This document shows positions 30,150 through 41,045 of a stretch of DNA of 64,000 bases, piece by piece (position 1 is the stretch's first letter; every line of letters begins with the position of its first letter). The translations under genes were made by a program, and so were the position numbers. Origin of the DNA: Marinobacter persicus (GTDB lineage: Bacteria; Pseudomonadota; Gammaproteobacteria; Pseudomonadales; Oleiphilaceae). The stretch lies in the NCBI RefSeq assembly GCF_900114155.1, contig NZ_FOSC01000003.1:62001-126000 (forward strand). The letters run 5' to 3'. The notes under the pieces are model-generated. The model searched no databases, was not told the DNA's origin, and saw only the letters and a list, made by a program, of their open reading frames with translations.

Positions 30150-30691
30150 TTATCAAACAGCGAGCCAATCGGGGTGGGCGTACTCCTAAAGCGCCCATCA
30201 ACAACAATATTGACGCAACTGAAGTCCGCCTGATCGACGCCGAAGGCAATCAGGTGGGGATTGTTCCCATTGCGGAAGCACTTGAGAAAGCAGAAGAAGC
30301 GTCTCTTGACCTGGTTCAGGTTACGGATTCCGATCCGGTCGTCTGTAAGATAATGGACTACGGCAAGAAAATCTTCGAAGAGAAGAAGGCCAAAGCGGCT
30401 GCCAAGAAAAAGCAGAAGCAGACGCAGGTCAAAGAGGTCAAGTTCCGTCCAGGAACTGAAGAAGGGGATTATCAGGTCAAACTACGCAACCTGATACGTT
30501 TCCTTGAGAATGGGGATCGCGGCAAGGTCACTATCCGCTTCCGTGGTCGTGAGATGGCACACCAGGAAATTGGTATGCAGCTCATGAACCGGGTTGAGGA
30601 AGATGTGTCCGAGCTTGCCCAGGTAGAACAGCGGCCGAAAATGGAAGGCCGCCAGATGACCATGGTTGTGGCTCCCCGCAAGAAGAAGTGA
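30149..30691 (+). CDS. infC: Translation initiation factor IF-3, ATT start
   Basis: 180 residues, equal to E. coli IF-3. No ATG, GTG or TTG gives the complete N-domain: the nearest GTG (30254) would remove 35 conserved residues. The frame instead begins at ATT (30149), one base overlapping the thrS TGA, 5 nt after GGAG. The rare AUU start is the classical device by which IF-3 represses its own translation. Signature [21 protein letters not shown] and [14 protein letters not shown] are present. Confidence 0.95.
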   Translation: MIKQRANRGGRTPKAPINNNIDATEVRLIDAEGNQVGIVPIAEALEKAEEASLDLVQVTDSDPVVCKIMDYGKKIFEEKKAKAAAKKKQKQTQVKEVKFRPGTEEGDYQVKLRNLIRFLENGDRGKVTIRFRGREMAHQEIGMQLMNRVEEDVSELAQVEQRPKMEGRQMTMVVAPRKKK

Positions 30692-30710
30692 ACCTGATTC
30701 AGTGACGGCT

Positions 30711-30728
30711 CCCCCGCCTGTGCGGGGG
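30711..30728 (+). terminator. GC hairpin between infC and rpmI
   Basis: CCCCCGC-CTGT-GCGGGGG with a weak T tail (ATTTGTCG). Probably a partial terminator or an mRNA structure tied to L20 control; ribosomal gene operons are often regulated at this spot. Confidence 0.55.
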
Positions 30729-30785
30729 ATTTGTCGTTCAGGGTCACATGTTGTTTTTAAATAATAGAATGCGGAGTTTTAAAAA

Positions 30786-30977
30786 ATGTCCAAGATGAAA
30801 TCCAAAAGCGGAGCCACCAAGCGGTTCAAGAAAACCGCGAACGGCTTCAAGCACAAGCAGTCCTTCACCAGTCATATCTTGACCAAGAAGAGCCCCAAGC
30901 GTAAGCGTCAGCTGCGTGGCACCAAGCTGGTTGCCAAGTCTGATGTAGCTTCTATCAAGCGTATGATCGCCAACTAA
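30786..30977 (+). CDS. rpmI: 50S ribosomal protein L35
   Basis: 63 residues, highly basic, with the family start [18 protein letters not shown] and [12 protein letters not shown]. Position between infC and rplT is conserved in most bacteria. In E. coli it is translationally coupled to and repressed by L20. Confidence 0.98.
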   Translation: MSKMKSKSGATKRFKKTANGFKHKQSFTSHILTKKSPKRKRQLRGTKLVAKSDVASIKRMIAN

Positions 30978-31005
30978 GCACTCACTGGTTAAGAAGGATT
31001 AAAGT

Positions 31006-31359
31006 ATGGCTCGTGTAAAGCGTGGCGTGGTAGCACGTCGTCGTCACAAGAAAATCATGAAGCAGGCCAAGGGTTACTACGGTGCCCGTAGCCGTGTTTT
31101 CCGTGTTGCCAAACAGGCGGTTATCAAGGCGCATCAGTATGCCTACCGTGACCGTCGTAACCGCAAGCGTGCGTTCCGTGCACTGTGGATCTCCCGTATC
31201 AACGCGGGTGCCCGTGCCAACGGCCTGTCCTACAGCCGTCTGATCGCAGGCCTGAAGAAGGCAAACGTTGAAATCGATCGTAAGGTTCTGGCCGACCTGG
31301 CCATGAACGAGCAGCAGGCATTTTCCGCTGTTGTTGAGAAAGCCAAAGCGTCCCTGTGA
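31006..31359 (+). CDS. rplT: 50S ribosomal protein L20
   Basis: 117 residues with the basic extended N-terminus [20 protein letters not shown] and the globular C-domain. It is an early 23S rRNA assembly protein and, in E. coli, the repressor of the rpmI-rplT mRNA. AAGGA precedes the ATG. Confidence 0.98.
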   Translation: MARVKRGVVARRRHKKIMKQAKGYYGARSRVFRVAKQAVIKAHQYAYRDRRNRKRAFRALWISRINAGARANGLSYSRLIAGLKKANVEIDRKVLADLAMNEQQAFSAVVEKAKASL

Positions 31360-31423
31360 TCGCTTAAGATCTCAATCGATTACTGATCGATCCGGCGCCG
31401 GCTTCATACCCCGGCGCTTTCTG

Positions 31424-32492
<1,069 letters not shown>

Positions 32493-32558
32493 ACGCTTTC
32501 AGCGCGCGAAGACGGCAATCAATCAACAGGCAAATGGCATCAGGACAAGGCATAAACC

Positions 32559-34931
32559 ATGAAATTCAGTGAACAGTGGCTGCGCGAGTGGGTTAACCCG
32601 AGTTTGGGTTCTCAGGAATTAATGGACCAGATCACCATGGCCGGGCTCGAGGTGGATGGCTTTGAACCCGTGGCTGGCGAGTTCTCCGGCGTGGTGGTTG
32701 GCGAAGTTCAATCGGTGGAACCGCACCCGGACGCTGACAAGCTGCGCGTGTGCCAGGTGAGTAATGGCGAACAGACTGTTCAGGTGGTGTGTGGTGCCCC
32801 CAACGTGCGTGCCGGCCTGAAAGTTCCCTTTGCCGAAGTGGGCGCGGTACTGCCCGGTAACTTCAAGATCAAAAAAGCCAAACTGCGCGGCCAGCCTTCC
32901 CAGGGCATGCTGTGCGCCGAGGCCGAACTTGGCCTGTCCGATGCCAGCGATGGTTTGATGGAGCTGCCCGAAAGCGCTACCACTGGCCAGGATTTCCGTG
33001 AATTCATGGGCCTGAACGACATCACCATTGATGTGGACCTGACCCCCAACCGCGCCGACTGCCTGTCCATCAAGGGCCTGGCGCGGGAAGTGGGCGTGTT
33101 GAACAGCCTGGCGACCAAGGCCCCCGCCATTGAGGCGGTGGAAGCCGTGCATTCGGAAGTGCCCGACATCCGTATTGAAGCACCGGCCGGTTGCCCCCGG
33201 TATTTGGGTAGGATTCTGCGTAACGTGAACCTGACCGCCGAAACGCCTTTGTGGATGCAGGAGAAGCTGCGTCGTTCGGGTATTCGCTCCATCGACCCGG
33301 CGGTGGATGTCACCAACTACGTCCTGCTCGAGCAGGGCCAGCCCATGCACGCCTTTGATCGGGATGAAATCAGCGGCGGCATTGTCGTGCGCATGGCGAA
33401 ACCAGCCGAGAAGCTGGTATTGCTGGACGGCCAGGAGGTCCAGCTGACCGAAGACACCCTGGTGATTGCTGATCACGACAAGCCGATCGCCATTGCCGGC
33501 GTGATGGGCGGTGAGCATTCCGGCGTCAGCGAGAAAACCCGCGACCTGGTATTGGAGTCGGCCTATTTTGACCCGATCACCCTGGCCGGCAAGGCCCGGG
33601 AGTACGGCCTGCATACCGACGCCTCCCACCGTTTCGAGAGGGGTGTGGATTACCAGCTGGCCCGTGACGCCATGGAGCGCGCCACCCGTTTGCTGATGGA
33701 CATTGTTGGCGGTGAGCCCGGTGAGATCGTGGAAGTGGCCTCGGACGAGCATCTTCCGAAAGCCCCAAGAATCACCCTGCGCCAGCAGCGCCTGAACGAT
33801 GTACTGGGCCTGGCCATTGATTCAGCCACCGTTGAAAACATCCTGACCCGCCTGGGCCTGAGCATCGAAGAGGCTAACGGCGAAAGCTGGCAGGTGACCG
33901 CCCCGAGCTTCCGCCCGGATCTGGCCATCGAGGAAGACCTGATCGAGGAAGTAGGGCGCATTTACGGCTACAACAATCTGCCGGTGACCGAACCGGTGGG
34001 TTCGTTGGGCCTGAGTGTGCGCGAAGAGGCGATCCGCCCGACCTCCGCCATTCGCAATTTCTTCGTGGCCCAGGGCTACCAGGAAGCCATTACCTACAGC
34101 TTCGTGGACCCTAAAGTCCAGCAGCTGGTGGACCCGGACCACGAGGGCATTGCCCTGGCCAACCCGATTTCCTCGGACCTGTCGGTGATGCGTACCACCC
34201 TGTGGAGTGGCCTGCTGAAAACCGTGGCCCACAACCAGAATCGCCAACAGCCGCGCATTCGCCTGTTTGAAACCGGCCTGCGTTTCGAGCAGACCGAAGA
34301 GGGCATTGATCAGCAGCCGATGCTGGCTGGTGTTGTGGTGGGCAACCAGGCGCCGGAGAACTGGATCAATGGTCGCCGTGCCACGGATTTCTTCGATGTT
34401 AAGGGTGAACTGGAAAGCCTGTTTGACCTGCTGGGCATTGAAGTGGAATTTCTGCCGAGCCAGCATCCGGCCCTGCACCCGGGCCAGACCGCCGAGCTGA
34501 TCCGCGACGGTGAGCATGTGGGGTGGCTGGGCACCCTGCATCCGCAAGTGCAGAAAAATCTTGAACTTAATGGCACGATCCTGATGTTTGAGCTATTCTT
34601 GAATTCGATCGTTACCGGATATGTGCCTAATTTCAAAGCCATTTCAAAATTCCCGGAAGTTCGGCGGGATCTGGCTATTATTATCGGGAGCGATGTCCCG
34701 TTCGCCAAGGTTGAACATGTGGCTCGAATGCATGCTGGCGAACACCTGACGGCGTTGCGTGTGTTTGATGTTTACGAAGGCGAAAGCCTGGGTGAGGGCA
34801 ACCGTAGCCTGGCGCTCAGCCTGTTCTGGCAGCATCCGGAGCGCACGCTCAACGAAGACGAAGTTCATACGCTCTTCAACGGCGTGATCGACGCCTTGAA
34901 AGAAGAGCTGGGGGCAACACTGAGGAGCTAA
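32559..34931 (+). CDS. pheT: Phenylalanyl-tRNA synthetase beta subunit
   Basis: 790 residues, full length. Order: N-terminal segment, tRNA-binding OB domain (VVGEVQSVEPHPDADKLRVCQV), B3/B4 editing domain, B5 domain, catalytic-like module and the C-terminal anticodon-binding FDX-ACB domain. ihfA starts 3 bp after its stop. Confidence 0.97.
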   Translation: MKFSEQWLREWVNPSLGSQELMDQITMAGLEVDGFEPVAGEFSGVVVGEVQSVEPHPDADKLRVCQVSNGEQTVQVVCGAPNVRAGLKVPFAEVGAVLPGNFKIKKAKLRGQPSQGMLCAEAELGLSDASDGLMELPESATTGQDFREFMGLNDITIDVDLTPNRADCLSIKGLAREVGVLNSLATKAPAIEAVEAVHSEVPDIRIEAPAGCPRYLGRILRNVNLTAETPLWMQEKLRRSGIRSIDPAVDVTNYVLLEQGQPMHAFDRDEISGGIVVRMAKPAEKLVLLDGQEVQLTEDTLVIADHDKPIAIAGVMGGEHSGVSEKTRDLVLESAYFDPITLAGKAREYGLHTDASHRFERGVDYQLARDAMERATRLLMDIVGGEPGEIVEVASDEHLPKAPRITLRQQRLNDVLGLAIDSATVENILTRLGLSIEEANGESWQVTAPSFRPDLAIEEDLIEEVGRIYGYNNLPVTEPVGSLGLSVREEAIRPTSAIRNFFVAQGYQEAITYSFVDPKVQQLVDPDHEGIALANPISSDLSVMRTTLWSGLLKTVAHNQNRQQPRIRLFETGLRFEQTEEGIDQQPMLAGVVVGNQAPENWINGRRATDFFDVKGELESLFDLLGIEVEFLPSQHPALHPGQTAELIRDGEHVGWLGTLHPQVQKNLELNGTILMFELFLNSIVTGYVPNFKAISKFPEVRRDLAIIIGSDVPFAKVEHVARMHAGEHLTALRVFDVYEGESLGEGNRSLALSLFWQHPERTLNEDEVHTLFNGVIDALKEELGATLRS

Positions 34932-34934
34932 ACG

Positions 34935-35237
34935 ATGGCGGCTTTGACGAAGGCGGACATGGCGGAACGCTTGTATGAAGAGTTGGGCCTGAACAAGCGC
35001 GAAGCCAAGGAAATGGTGGAAGCTTTCTTTGACGAAATCCGAAGCGCACTCAGCCATAACGAGCAGGTGAAATTGTCGGGTTTCGGCAACTTTGACCTGC
35101 GGGACAAAAAGCAGCGGCCGGGCCGCAACCCGAAAACCGGTGAAGAAATTCCCATCAGCGCACGGCGTGTGGTGACTTTCCGGCCCGGGCAGAAACTGAA
35201 ACAGAAAGTGGAAGCATATGCTGGAACCCAGTCATAA
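34935..35237 (+). CDS. ihfA: Integration host factor alpha subunit
   Basis: 100 residues: [33 protein letters not shown] and the DNA-bending arm [27 protein letters not shown] with the intercalating proline. It pairs with IhfB to bend DNA in replication, recombination and sigma54 transcription. It lies 3 bp after pheT, the usual location, and overlaps the next gene by 20 bp. Confidence 0.98.
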   Translation: MAALTKADMAERLYEELGLNKREAKEMVEAFFDEIRSALSHNEQVKLSGFGNFDLRDKKQRPGRNPKTGEEIPISARRVVTFRPGQKLKQKVEAYAGTQS

Positions 35238-35583
35238 CAACGAATTACCGGCGATTCCCGGTAAACGTTATTTCACCATTGGAGAGGTGGCGGAGCTTTG
35301 CGCGGTCAAGGCGCACGTTCTTCGGTACTGGGAACAGGAGTTTCCACAGCTGTCGCCAGTCAAACGCCGTGGCAACCGCCGGTACTACCAGCGGGCGGAT
35401 GTGATCACCATCCGTCAGATTCGCAGTTTGCTGTATGATCAGGGTTTCACCATTGGTGGCGCCAAACAGAAGCTGAGCGGCACCGAGCTGAAGGACGACA
35501 CCTCCCAGTACAAACAACTGATCCGCCAGATGATCACGGAACTCGAAGAAGTTCTGGAAGTGCTGAACACGCCGACCCGCTAG
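35218..35583 (+). CDS. MerR-family transcriptional regulator
   Basis: 121 residues with a winged-helix N-terminus ([43 protein letters not shown]) and a C-terminal coiled coil, without the cysteines of metal sensors. A gene of this kind follows ihfA in many gammaproteobacteria; its targets are not established. It overlaps ihfA by 20 bp, so translation is coupled. Confidence 0.88.
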   Translation: MLEPSHNNELPAIPGKRYFTIGEVAELCAVKAHVLRYWEQEFPQLSPVKRRGNRRYYQRADVITIRQIRSLLYDQGFTIGGAKQKLSGTELKDDTSQYKQLIRQMITELEEVLEVLNTPTR

Positions 35584-35602
35584 CCGTTTGTCCCCGAGTA
35601 AC

Positions 35603-35638
35603 AAAAAGGCCGGAGAGCACTTGCTCCCCGGCCTTTTT
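35603..35638. terminator. Bidirectional terminator
   Basis: AAAAAGGCCGG and CCGGCCTTTTT arms with an internal small stem. A-run on one side and T-run on the other let it stop both the ihfA-merR operon and the convergent DUF2892 gene. Confidence 0.92.
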
Positions 35639-35673
35639 GTTTCCCCAAGCCTCAACCCCTGACAGGCTGGAGC

Positions 35674-35862
35674 TTACTGCTTTTTGCAGGTTTTGATGCC
35701 CAGCAGGCTGTAAGCCGGACAGTTACCGATTGCAGCCGTTGCCAGCGGTATGATGCCAATCCAGCCCCAGGGTGTTTGCGGGCCAACGAACACCAGTGCG
35801 ATCAATACCACACCCACAATGGCACGGATAATCCGGTCTGCGGAACCCATATTGACTGTCAT
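35674..35862 (-). CDS. DUF2892 small membrane protein
   Basis: 62 residues with two hydrophobic segments; the pattern MGSADRIIRAIVGVVLI and NCPAYSLLGIKTCKK is the DUF2892 (YgaP C-terminal) family, whose conserved cysteines suggest a link with sulfur transfer. A GGAGGTT Shine-Dalgarno precedes the ATG. It is transcribed divergently from a Crp/Fnr regulator, which may control it. Confidence 0.85.
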   Translation of the reverse strand: MTVNMGSADRIIRAIVGVVLIALVFVGPQTPWGWIGIIPLATAAIGNCPAYSLLGIKTCKKQ

Positions 35863-35969
35863 CTCTGAACCTCCTTCTCGTTTGACTATAAGCTTAGAAT
35901 AGCCTGTAGTGCCCGGTTGTTCAGTGATAAAGTCACACTCAACCTTTCAGCAGTATAAGGACTTTCCCG

Positions 35970-36611
35970 ATGGCGGCGCACAGCATTTTCGATACCCTGA
36001 ACGATGCTCTCAAACGCGAAACCCTGAGTGATGTGCAGGTGATGCGTTTCGAGCCGGGACAGGTGTTGTTCCGTGCCGGCGAGCACTGCCAGGGCCTGCC
36101 GCTGGTGATCAAAGGCGGGGTGAAAGTGCAGATGACCGGAGCCTCCGGCCACAGTATTGTGCTTTACCGGATGACCTCCGACGATATCTGCACACTTTCC
36201 ATTGGCTGCCTGATGACCGGCCGGGGCTATCGGGCCGAGGCGGTGGTGGAAGCTGAAACCGAAGCGGCCATGATTCCCCGGCCGCTGTTTGACAACCTGA
36301 TGCAGCAATCGGCGGATTTCCGCCTGGGGATTATGGAATCCTACGGCCGACGCCTGGATGATCTGATGCTGCTGGTGGAAGAGGTGGCTTTCCGTCGAAT
36401 GGATGAAAGGCTGGAAGAATGGCTGCTGGCCCGGGCTCGTAAAGGGCAGAGTCTTCTGAAAATCACCCATCAGGAACTGGCCGTTGAATTGGGCACCGCA
36501 CGGGAAGTGATCAGCCGGCTGCTCAAGGAGCTGGAACGCAAGGAATTGGTCCACCTTGCCCGGGGCCGGGTGGAAGTAACCGGACTGATGAACCGTCCGC
36601 CTGCCCCCTGA
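35970..36611 (+). CDS. Crp/Fnr-family transcriptional regulator
   Basis: 213 residues: a cyclic-nucleotide-binding-like beta barrel (FEPGQVLFRAGEHCQGLPLVIKGGVKV) and a C-terminal HTH (ITHQELAVELGTAREVISRLLKELERKELV). The four N-terminal cysteines of Fnr iron-sulfur sensors are absent, and the cAMP-binding Arg-Ser signature is not clear, so the signal is unknown. AAGGA precedes the ATG. Divergent from DUF2892, a pairing that suggests redox or sulfide sensing, by inference only. Confidence 0.85.
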   Translation: MAAHSIFDTLNDALKRETLSDVQVMRFEPGQVLFRAGEHCQGLPLVIKGGVKVQMTGASGHSIVLYRMTSDDICTLSIGCLMTGRGYRAEAVVEAETEAAMIPRPLFDNLMQQSADFRLGIMESYGRRLDDLMLLVEEVAFRRMDERLEEWLLARARKGQSLLKITHQELAVELGTAREVISRLLKELERKELVHLARGRVEVTGLMNRPPAP

Positions 36612-36624
36612 AAGACAGGGAATG

Positions 36625-37077
36625 TTACATGCCCCGGTCTTTCACGCTCTCCATCACCACGAAGGTACTGGTCTGTAGCACGTGAGGCAGGCTGGACACC
36701 TGCTCCCCCAGCACCTGCCGGTATTCGGCCATGTTGCGGGTGCGTATTTTCAGCAGATAATCAAAATTCGCCGCCATCATATGGCATTGTTCCACTGCCG
36801 AGATTTGCCGGACTGCCTCGTTGAACGCCGACAGCGCCTTGCTGCTGGTATCGTTCAGTGTGACATGGGCAAATGCGACATGGTTCAGCCCCAGCTTGGT
36901 CTGGTTGACCGTGGCACTGTAGCCGGTGATATAACCCTGATCTTCCAGCCGGCGCATGCGTACCTGGCACGGGGTTTTGGACAGCCCGACTTTGGAGGCG
37001 AGTTCCGTTACCGTGATGCGGGCGTTCTTCTGCAATTCCCGAATGATCGACAGGTCAATTCTGTCCAGATCCGCCAT
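36625..37077 (-). CDS. Lrp/AsnC-family regulator, likely of putA
   Basis: 150 residues: N-terminal HTH (LDRIDLSIIRELQKNARITVTELASKVGLSKTPCQVRMRRLE) and the RAM ligand-binding domain. It is divergent from putA across a 197-bp gap, matching the PutR arrangement in which an Lrp-like protein activates proline catabolism when proline is present. The intergenic region has the palindrome CTACGTAG and AT-rich tracts that could be its sites. Confidence 0.88.
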   Translation of the reverse strand: MADLDRIDLSIIRELQKNARITVTELASKVGLSKTPCQVRMRRLEDQGYITGYSATVNQTKLGLNHVAFAHVTLNDTSSKALSAFNEAVRQISAVEQCHMMAANFDYLLKIRTRNMAEYRQVLGEQVSSLPHVLQTSTFVVMESVKDRGM

Positions 37078-37274
37078 GGCTGCTATCCTTTTGGTAGTCG
37101 ATTTATGCGGGCGTTAGCCAAAGTTCCTGATTTTACCCTGAGCGCAAGTCGAAAGGTACGAATACTACGTAGAATAAAGTAATTAATAATAGTGCATGGG
37201 GTGCTAACAGGAAAAAGGGTTAGTCAGCCTTGGCTAGAATGGGGCCAGTATTCCAATAATCAGGAGGGTAGACC

Positions 37275-40200
37275 ATGACTCTGAACCAAGCTTCGGCACC
37301 AGAGCTCCAGGAACTGCGCCAGGCAATCCGCAACAATTACCTGGCAGACGAGTATCAAGTCATTCACAAGCTGATCGATGACGCCCAATTGAGTGACGAG
37401 GAGCGGGCGGCCATTTCCGCCAGTGCTGCCGAACTGGTTCGCAGCGTGCGGGAAAATGCGCACCCGACCATCATGGAAAAATTCCTCGCCGAATACGGCC
37501 TGACCACCAAAGAGGGCGTGGCATTGATGTGTCTGGCCGAGGCCCTGCTGCGGGTGCCGGACAACCTGACCATCCATGACCTGATTGAAGACAAGATCAC
37601 CTCCGGTAACTGGGGTGGCCACGTTGGCAAGGCCAAATCCGGCCTGATCAACACTGCCACGGTGGCACTGCTGATGACCAGCAACCTGCTGAAAGACTCC
37701 GAGCGCCAGAGTGTGGGCGACACCCTGCGCAAGATGGTCAAGCGCATGGGTGAACCGGTGGTGCGCACGGTTGCCGGCCAGGCCATGAAAGAAATGGGCC
37801 GGCAGTTTGTTCTGGGCCGGGATATCGAAGAGGCCCAGGAGCGCGGCCGTGCCCAGGAGCAGCGGGGTTACACCTATTCCTACGATATGCTGGGCGAGGC
37901 CGCCCGCACCGACGCCGATGCGCTGAGATACTTCAATGCTTACTCCGGGGCAATCGACAGCATTGCCAAACGCTGCGAAGGCGACGTGCGCACCAACCCG
38001 GGGATTTCCGTCAAACTGTCTGCGCTGTTGGCCCGTTACGAGTACGGCCAGAAAGAAAGGGTGATGGAGGAGCTGTTGCCCCGGGCTCTGGAGCTGGCGA
38101 AAAAAGCCGCCCGCGCCAACATGGGCTTCAACATCGACGCAGAGGAGCAGGATCGCCTGGACATCTCTCTGGATGTCATTGAAGCCATTCTGGCCGATCC
38201 GGAGCTGGAAGGCTGGGACGGCTTTGGCGTTGTGGTCCAGGCCTTCGGCAAGCGCTCGGCTCAAACCCTCGACTGGCTGTATGCACTGTCCGAGAAGCTG
38301 GATCGCCGCATCATGGTGCGCCTGGTAAAGGGCGCCTATTGGGACGCGGAGATCAAGCGCGCCCAGGTCATGGGCCTGAGCGATTTCCCGGTATTTACCC
38401 GCAAGGTATGCAGTGACGTGTCCTATCTGTCCTGCGCCCGCCAACTGCTGGGCATGACCGACCGGATTTATCCGCAGTTCGCCACCCATAACGCCCACTC
38501 GGTCTCGGCGGTGCTGCATCTGGCTGCTGACCTGGACCGCTCCAAGTTTGAATTCCAGCGCTTGCACGGCATGGGTGAATCCCTGCACGACCAGGTGATT
38601 GAAGACAGTGGCGTGCCTTGCCGCATTTATGCTCCGGTGGGCGCCCACAAGGACTTGCTGGCTTACCTGGTGCGCCGCCTGCTGGAAAATGGCGCCAACA
38701 GTTCGTTTGTGAACCAGATTGTCGACACCAGCATCACCCCGGAAGAAATCGCCCGGGACCCGATTGATGCCGTTAATGAACTTGGCCACGATTTGTCCAG
38801 CCAGGTTATTGTGCCGCCGGCGAAAATCTTCGGTGAGCAGCGCCGCAATTCCAAGGGCTGGGATCTGACCGACTCGGTCACCGTGGCGGAGCTGGATGAA
38901 GGCCGTGGTCGTTACAAGCACCACCAGTGGCAGTTCGGACCGGTGTTTGCCGGTACCGCTTCCGGTGGTGACACCATCGAAGTGCGGAATCCGGCCCGTC
39001 CTGAAGACGTGGTCGGTCATATCACTTACGCATCGGAAGCGGATGTCAGCGCCGCACTGGATGCCGCCCAGGATGGCTTCAAGGAGTGGTCGGCGGTTCC
39101 GGCGGAAAAACGTGCGGAAATTATTCGCAAAGTCGGGGATCTGTACGAGGAAAACGTACACGAACTGTTCGCCCTGACCACCCGCGAAGCCGGTAAATCC
39201 CTACTCGATGCCGTGGCGGAAGTACGCGAGGCCGTGGATTTCGCCATGTTCTATGCCAATGAAGGTATTCGCTACAAGGATGCCGGTGAAGCGCGCGGCG
39301 TGATGTGTTGTATCTCGCCCTGGAACTTCCCGCTGGCCATTTTCACCGGCCAGATTCTGGCCAACCTGGCCGCCGGTAATGCGGTGGTGGCCAAGCCGGC
39401 AGAGCAGACCTCGTTGCTGGCAGTTCGGGCTGCCGAACTGATGCACGAGGCTGGCGTACCAAAAGCCGCCATGCAGCTGCTGCCAGGTGATGGTGCCACT
39501 GTGGGCTCGGCGCTGACTTCCGATCCACGGGTGACCGGTGTGTGCTTCACCGGTGGCACCGACACCGCGCAGATCATTAACAAGGCGATGACCGAGAACA
39601 TGGCGCCGGATGCCCCACTGGTGGCGGAAACCGGTGGCCTGAACGCCATGATTGTCGATTCTACCGCACTGCCAGAGCAGGTAGTGCGGGACGTGCTTGC
39701 CTCTTCTTTCCAGAGTGCCGGCCAGCGTTGTTCGGCGCTGCGCATGCTGTATGTGCAGAAAGACATTGCCGACAATCTGCTGGAAATGCTCTACGGTGCC
39801 ATGGAAGAGCTGGGCATTGGTGACCCCTGGCAGTTGTCTACCGATGTGGGGCCGGTCATTGATGAAGAGTCCCGGAAGAAAATCGTGGACCACTGCGCCA
39901 AATTCGAGCAGCAGGGCAAGTTGCTGAAGAAACTGGATGTGCCGAGCGATGGCTTGTTTGTTTCACCGGCGGTGCTACAGGTGAGCGGTATTGAAGAGCT
40001 GGAAGAGGAAATCTTCGGGCCGGTGTTGCATGTGGCCACCTTTGAAGCCAAGGACATCGACAAGGTGATTGATGCCGTGAACGGCCGTGGCTACGGCCTG
40101 ACTTTCGGTATTCACAGCCGGGTCGATAGCCGTATCGAGCACATTGCCAGCCGCATCCACGTGGGCAACACCTACGTGAACCGTAACCAGATCGGGGCCA

Positions 40201-40904
40201 TTGTCGGCTCCCAGCCGTTTGGTGGCGAAGGCTTGTCCGGTACCGGCCCGAAAGCCGGTGGTCCCCAGTACGTGCGCCGCTTCATGAAAGGCGAGGTGGT
40301 TGAGAAGCCAATGGCTTCCACTGATCAGGTCGTTACCGACGACGATGCCCAGAAGCTGATCGATGCCGTGGCGAACATCGAGGTACCGGAACCGGAGGGC
40401 CGTCAGGAAGCCCTCAAACCCTACTTTGGTGAGGTGCCGGCACCGCTGGACGAAGGCTACGAGGAAATGCCGGGGCCGACCGGTGAGCAGAACCATCTGT
40501 ACTGCCATGCCCGTGGCGTGGTGTTGTGCCTGGGGCCGGATGCCAAATCGGCCTCCGAACAGGCCGGTGTGGCGCTGTCTCAGGGCAACCGCGTAGTCGT
40601 CATTGCCCCGGATGCCGAACAGGCCATGGCCGAGGCTATTGCAGCGGGCCTGCCGGTGGTGGCCAAAGACGGCGTGCTGGACCCGGATGCGCTGACCACA
40701 CTGGAAGGTTTCGCGGCCGCCGTGAGTGTTGCCGAAAAGCCAATGCTCAAGCAGTACCGCTTCGCCCTTTCCAAGCGTGACGGTGCCTTGCTGCCGCTGA
40801 TCACCGAGCACAAGCTGGATCAGCGCTACGTGATCGAGCGCCATCTGTGCATCGACACCACGGCAGCGGGAGGTAACGCCAGTCTGATTGCCTCCGCTGA
40901 GTAA
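37275..40904 (+). CDS. putA: Bifunctional proline dehydrogenase / P5C dehydrogenase
   Basis: 1209 residues. The proline dehydrogenase barrel (about residues 80-480, ending in the FAD-binding RRLLENGANSSFVNQ region) is followed by an aldehyde dehydrogenase domain (about 550-1040) with ISPWNFPLAIFTGQ, ETGGLNAMIVDSTA and catalytic Cys819 in SAGQRCSALR, then a C-terminal domain found in long PutAs. It turns proline into glutamate in two channelled steps. The N-terminal ribbon-helix-helix DNA-binding domain of enterobacterial PutA is missing, so this version cannot repress its own gene; control falls to the Lrp-like neighbour. CAGGAGGG precedes the ATG. Confidence 0.96.
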   Translation: MTLNQASAPELQELRQAIRNNYLADEYQVIHKLIDDAQLSDEERAAISASAAELVRSVRENAHPTIMEKFLAEYGLTTKEGVALMCLAEALLRVPDNLTIHDLIEDKITSGNWGGHVGKAKSGLINTATVALLMTSNLLKDSERQSVGDTLRKMVKRMGEPVVRTVAGQAMKEMGRQFVLGRDIEEAQERGRAQEQRGYTYSYDMLGEAARTDADALRYFNAYSGAIDSIAKRCEGDVRTNPGISVKLSALLARYEYGQKERVMEELLPRALELAKKAARANMGFNIDAEEQDRLDISLDVIEAILADPELEGWDGFGVVVQAFGKRSAQTLDWLYALSEKLDRRIMVRLVKGAYWDAEIKRAQVMGLSDFPVFTRKVCSDVSYLSCARQLLGMTDRIYPQFATHNAHSVSAVLHLAADLDRSKFEFQRLHGMGESLHDQVIEDSGVPCRIYAPVGAHKDLLAYLVRRLLENGANSSFVNQIVDTSITPEEIARDPIDAVNELGHDLSSQVIVPPAKIFGEQRRNSKGWDLTDSVTVAELDEGRGRYKHHQWQFGPVFAGTASGGDTIEVRNPARPEDVVGHITYASEADVSAALDAAQDGFKEWSAVPAEKRAEIIRKVGDLYEENVHELFALTTREAGKSLLDAVAEVREAVDFAMFYANEGIRYKDAGEARGVMCCISPWNFPLAIFTGQILANLAAGNAVVAKPAEQTSLLAVRAAELMHEAGVPKAAMQLLPGDGATVGSALTSDPRVTGVCFTGGTDTAQIINKAMTENMAPDAPLVAETGGLNAMIVDSTALPEQVVRDVLASSFQSAGQRCSALRMLYVQKDIADNLLEMLYGAMEELGIGDPWQLSTDVGPVIDEESRKKIVDHCAKFEQQGKLLKKLDVPSDGLFVSPAVLQVSGIEELEEEIFGPVLHVATFEAKDIDKVIDAVNGRGYGLTFGIHSRVDSRIEHIASRIHVGNTYVNRNQIGAIVGSQPFGGEGLSGTGPKAGGPQYVRRFMKGEVVEKPMASTDQVVTDDDAQKLIDAVANIEVPEPEGRQEALKPYFGEVPAPLDEGYEEMPGPTGEQNHLYCHARGVVLCLGPDAKSASEQAGVALSQGNRVVVIAPDAEQAMAEAIAAGLPVVAKDGVLDPDALTTLEGFAAAVSVAEKPMLKQYRFALSKRDGALLPLITEHKLDQRYVIERHLCIDTTAAGGNASLIASAE

Positions 40905-40946
40905 CAGCAACAGGTAGGGGCGCGTCACTAGAGCGTTTCCTGAAAC

Positions 40947-40980
40947 AAAAAGGCCAGCTCCGCAAGGGGCTGGCCTTTTT
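40947..40980 (+). terminator. Terminator after putA
   Basis: AAAAAGGCCAGC and GCTGGCCTTTTT arms; perfect 12-bp inverted repeat counting the A and T tracts. Confidence 0.93.
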
Positions 40981-41045
40981 GTCTTTTTACCGGTGAAGCG
41001 TAAGATAGTGCGCTTACGAGTTTTCAGCCGAACCGGACAATCACC

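Noticed and set aside
30254-30691. GTG start for a shorter IF-3
   Set aside because: It would remove 35 conserved N-terminal residues; the ATT start upstream explains the frame and matches the family.
37078-37274. Clear sigma70 promoter for putA
   Set aside because: TAGAAT at 37235 is a fair -10 but no -35 is found at a proper distance, so no promoter is annotated.
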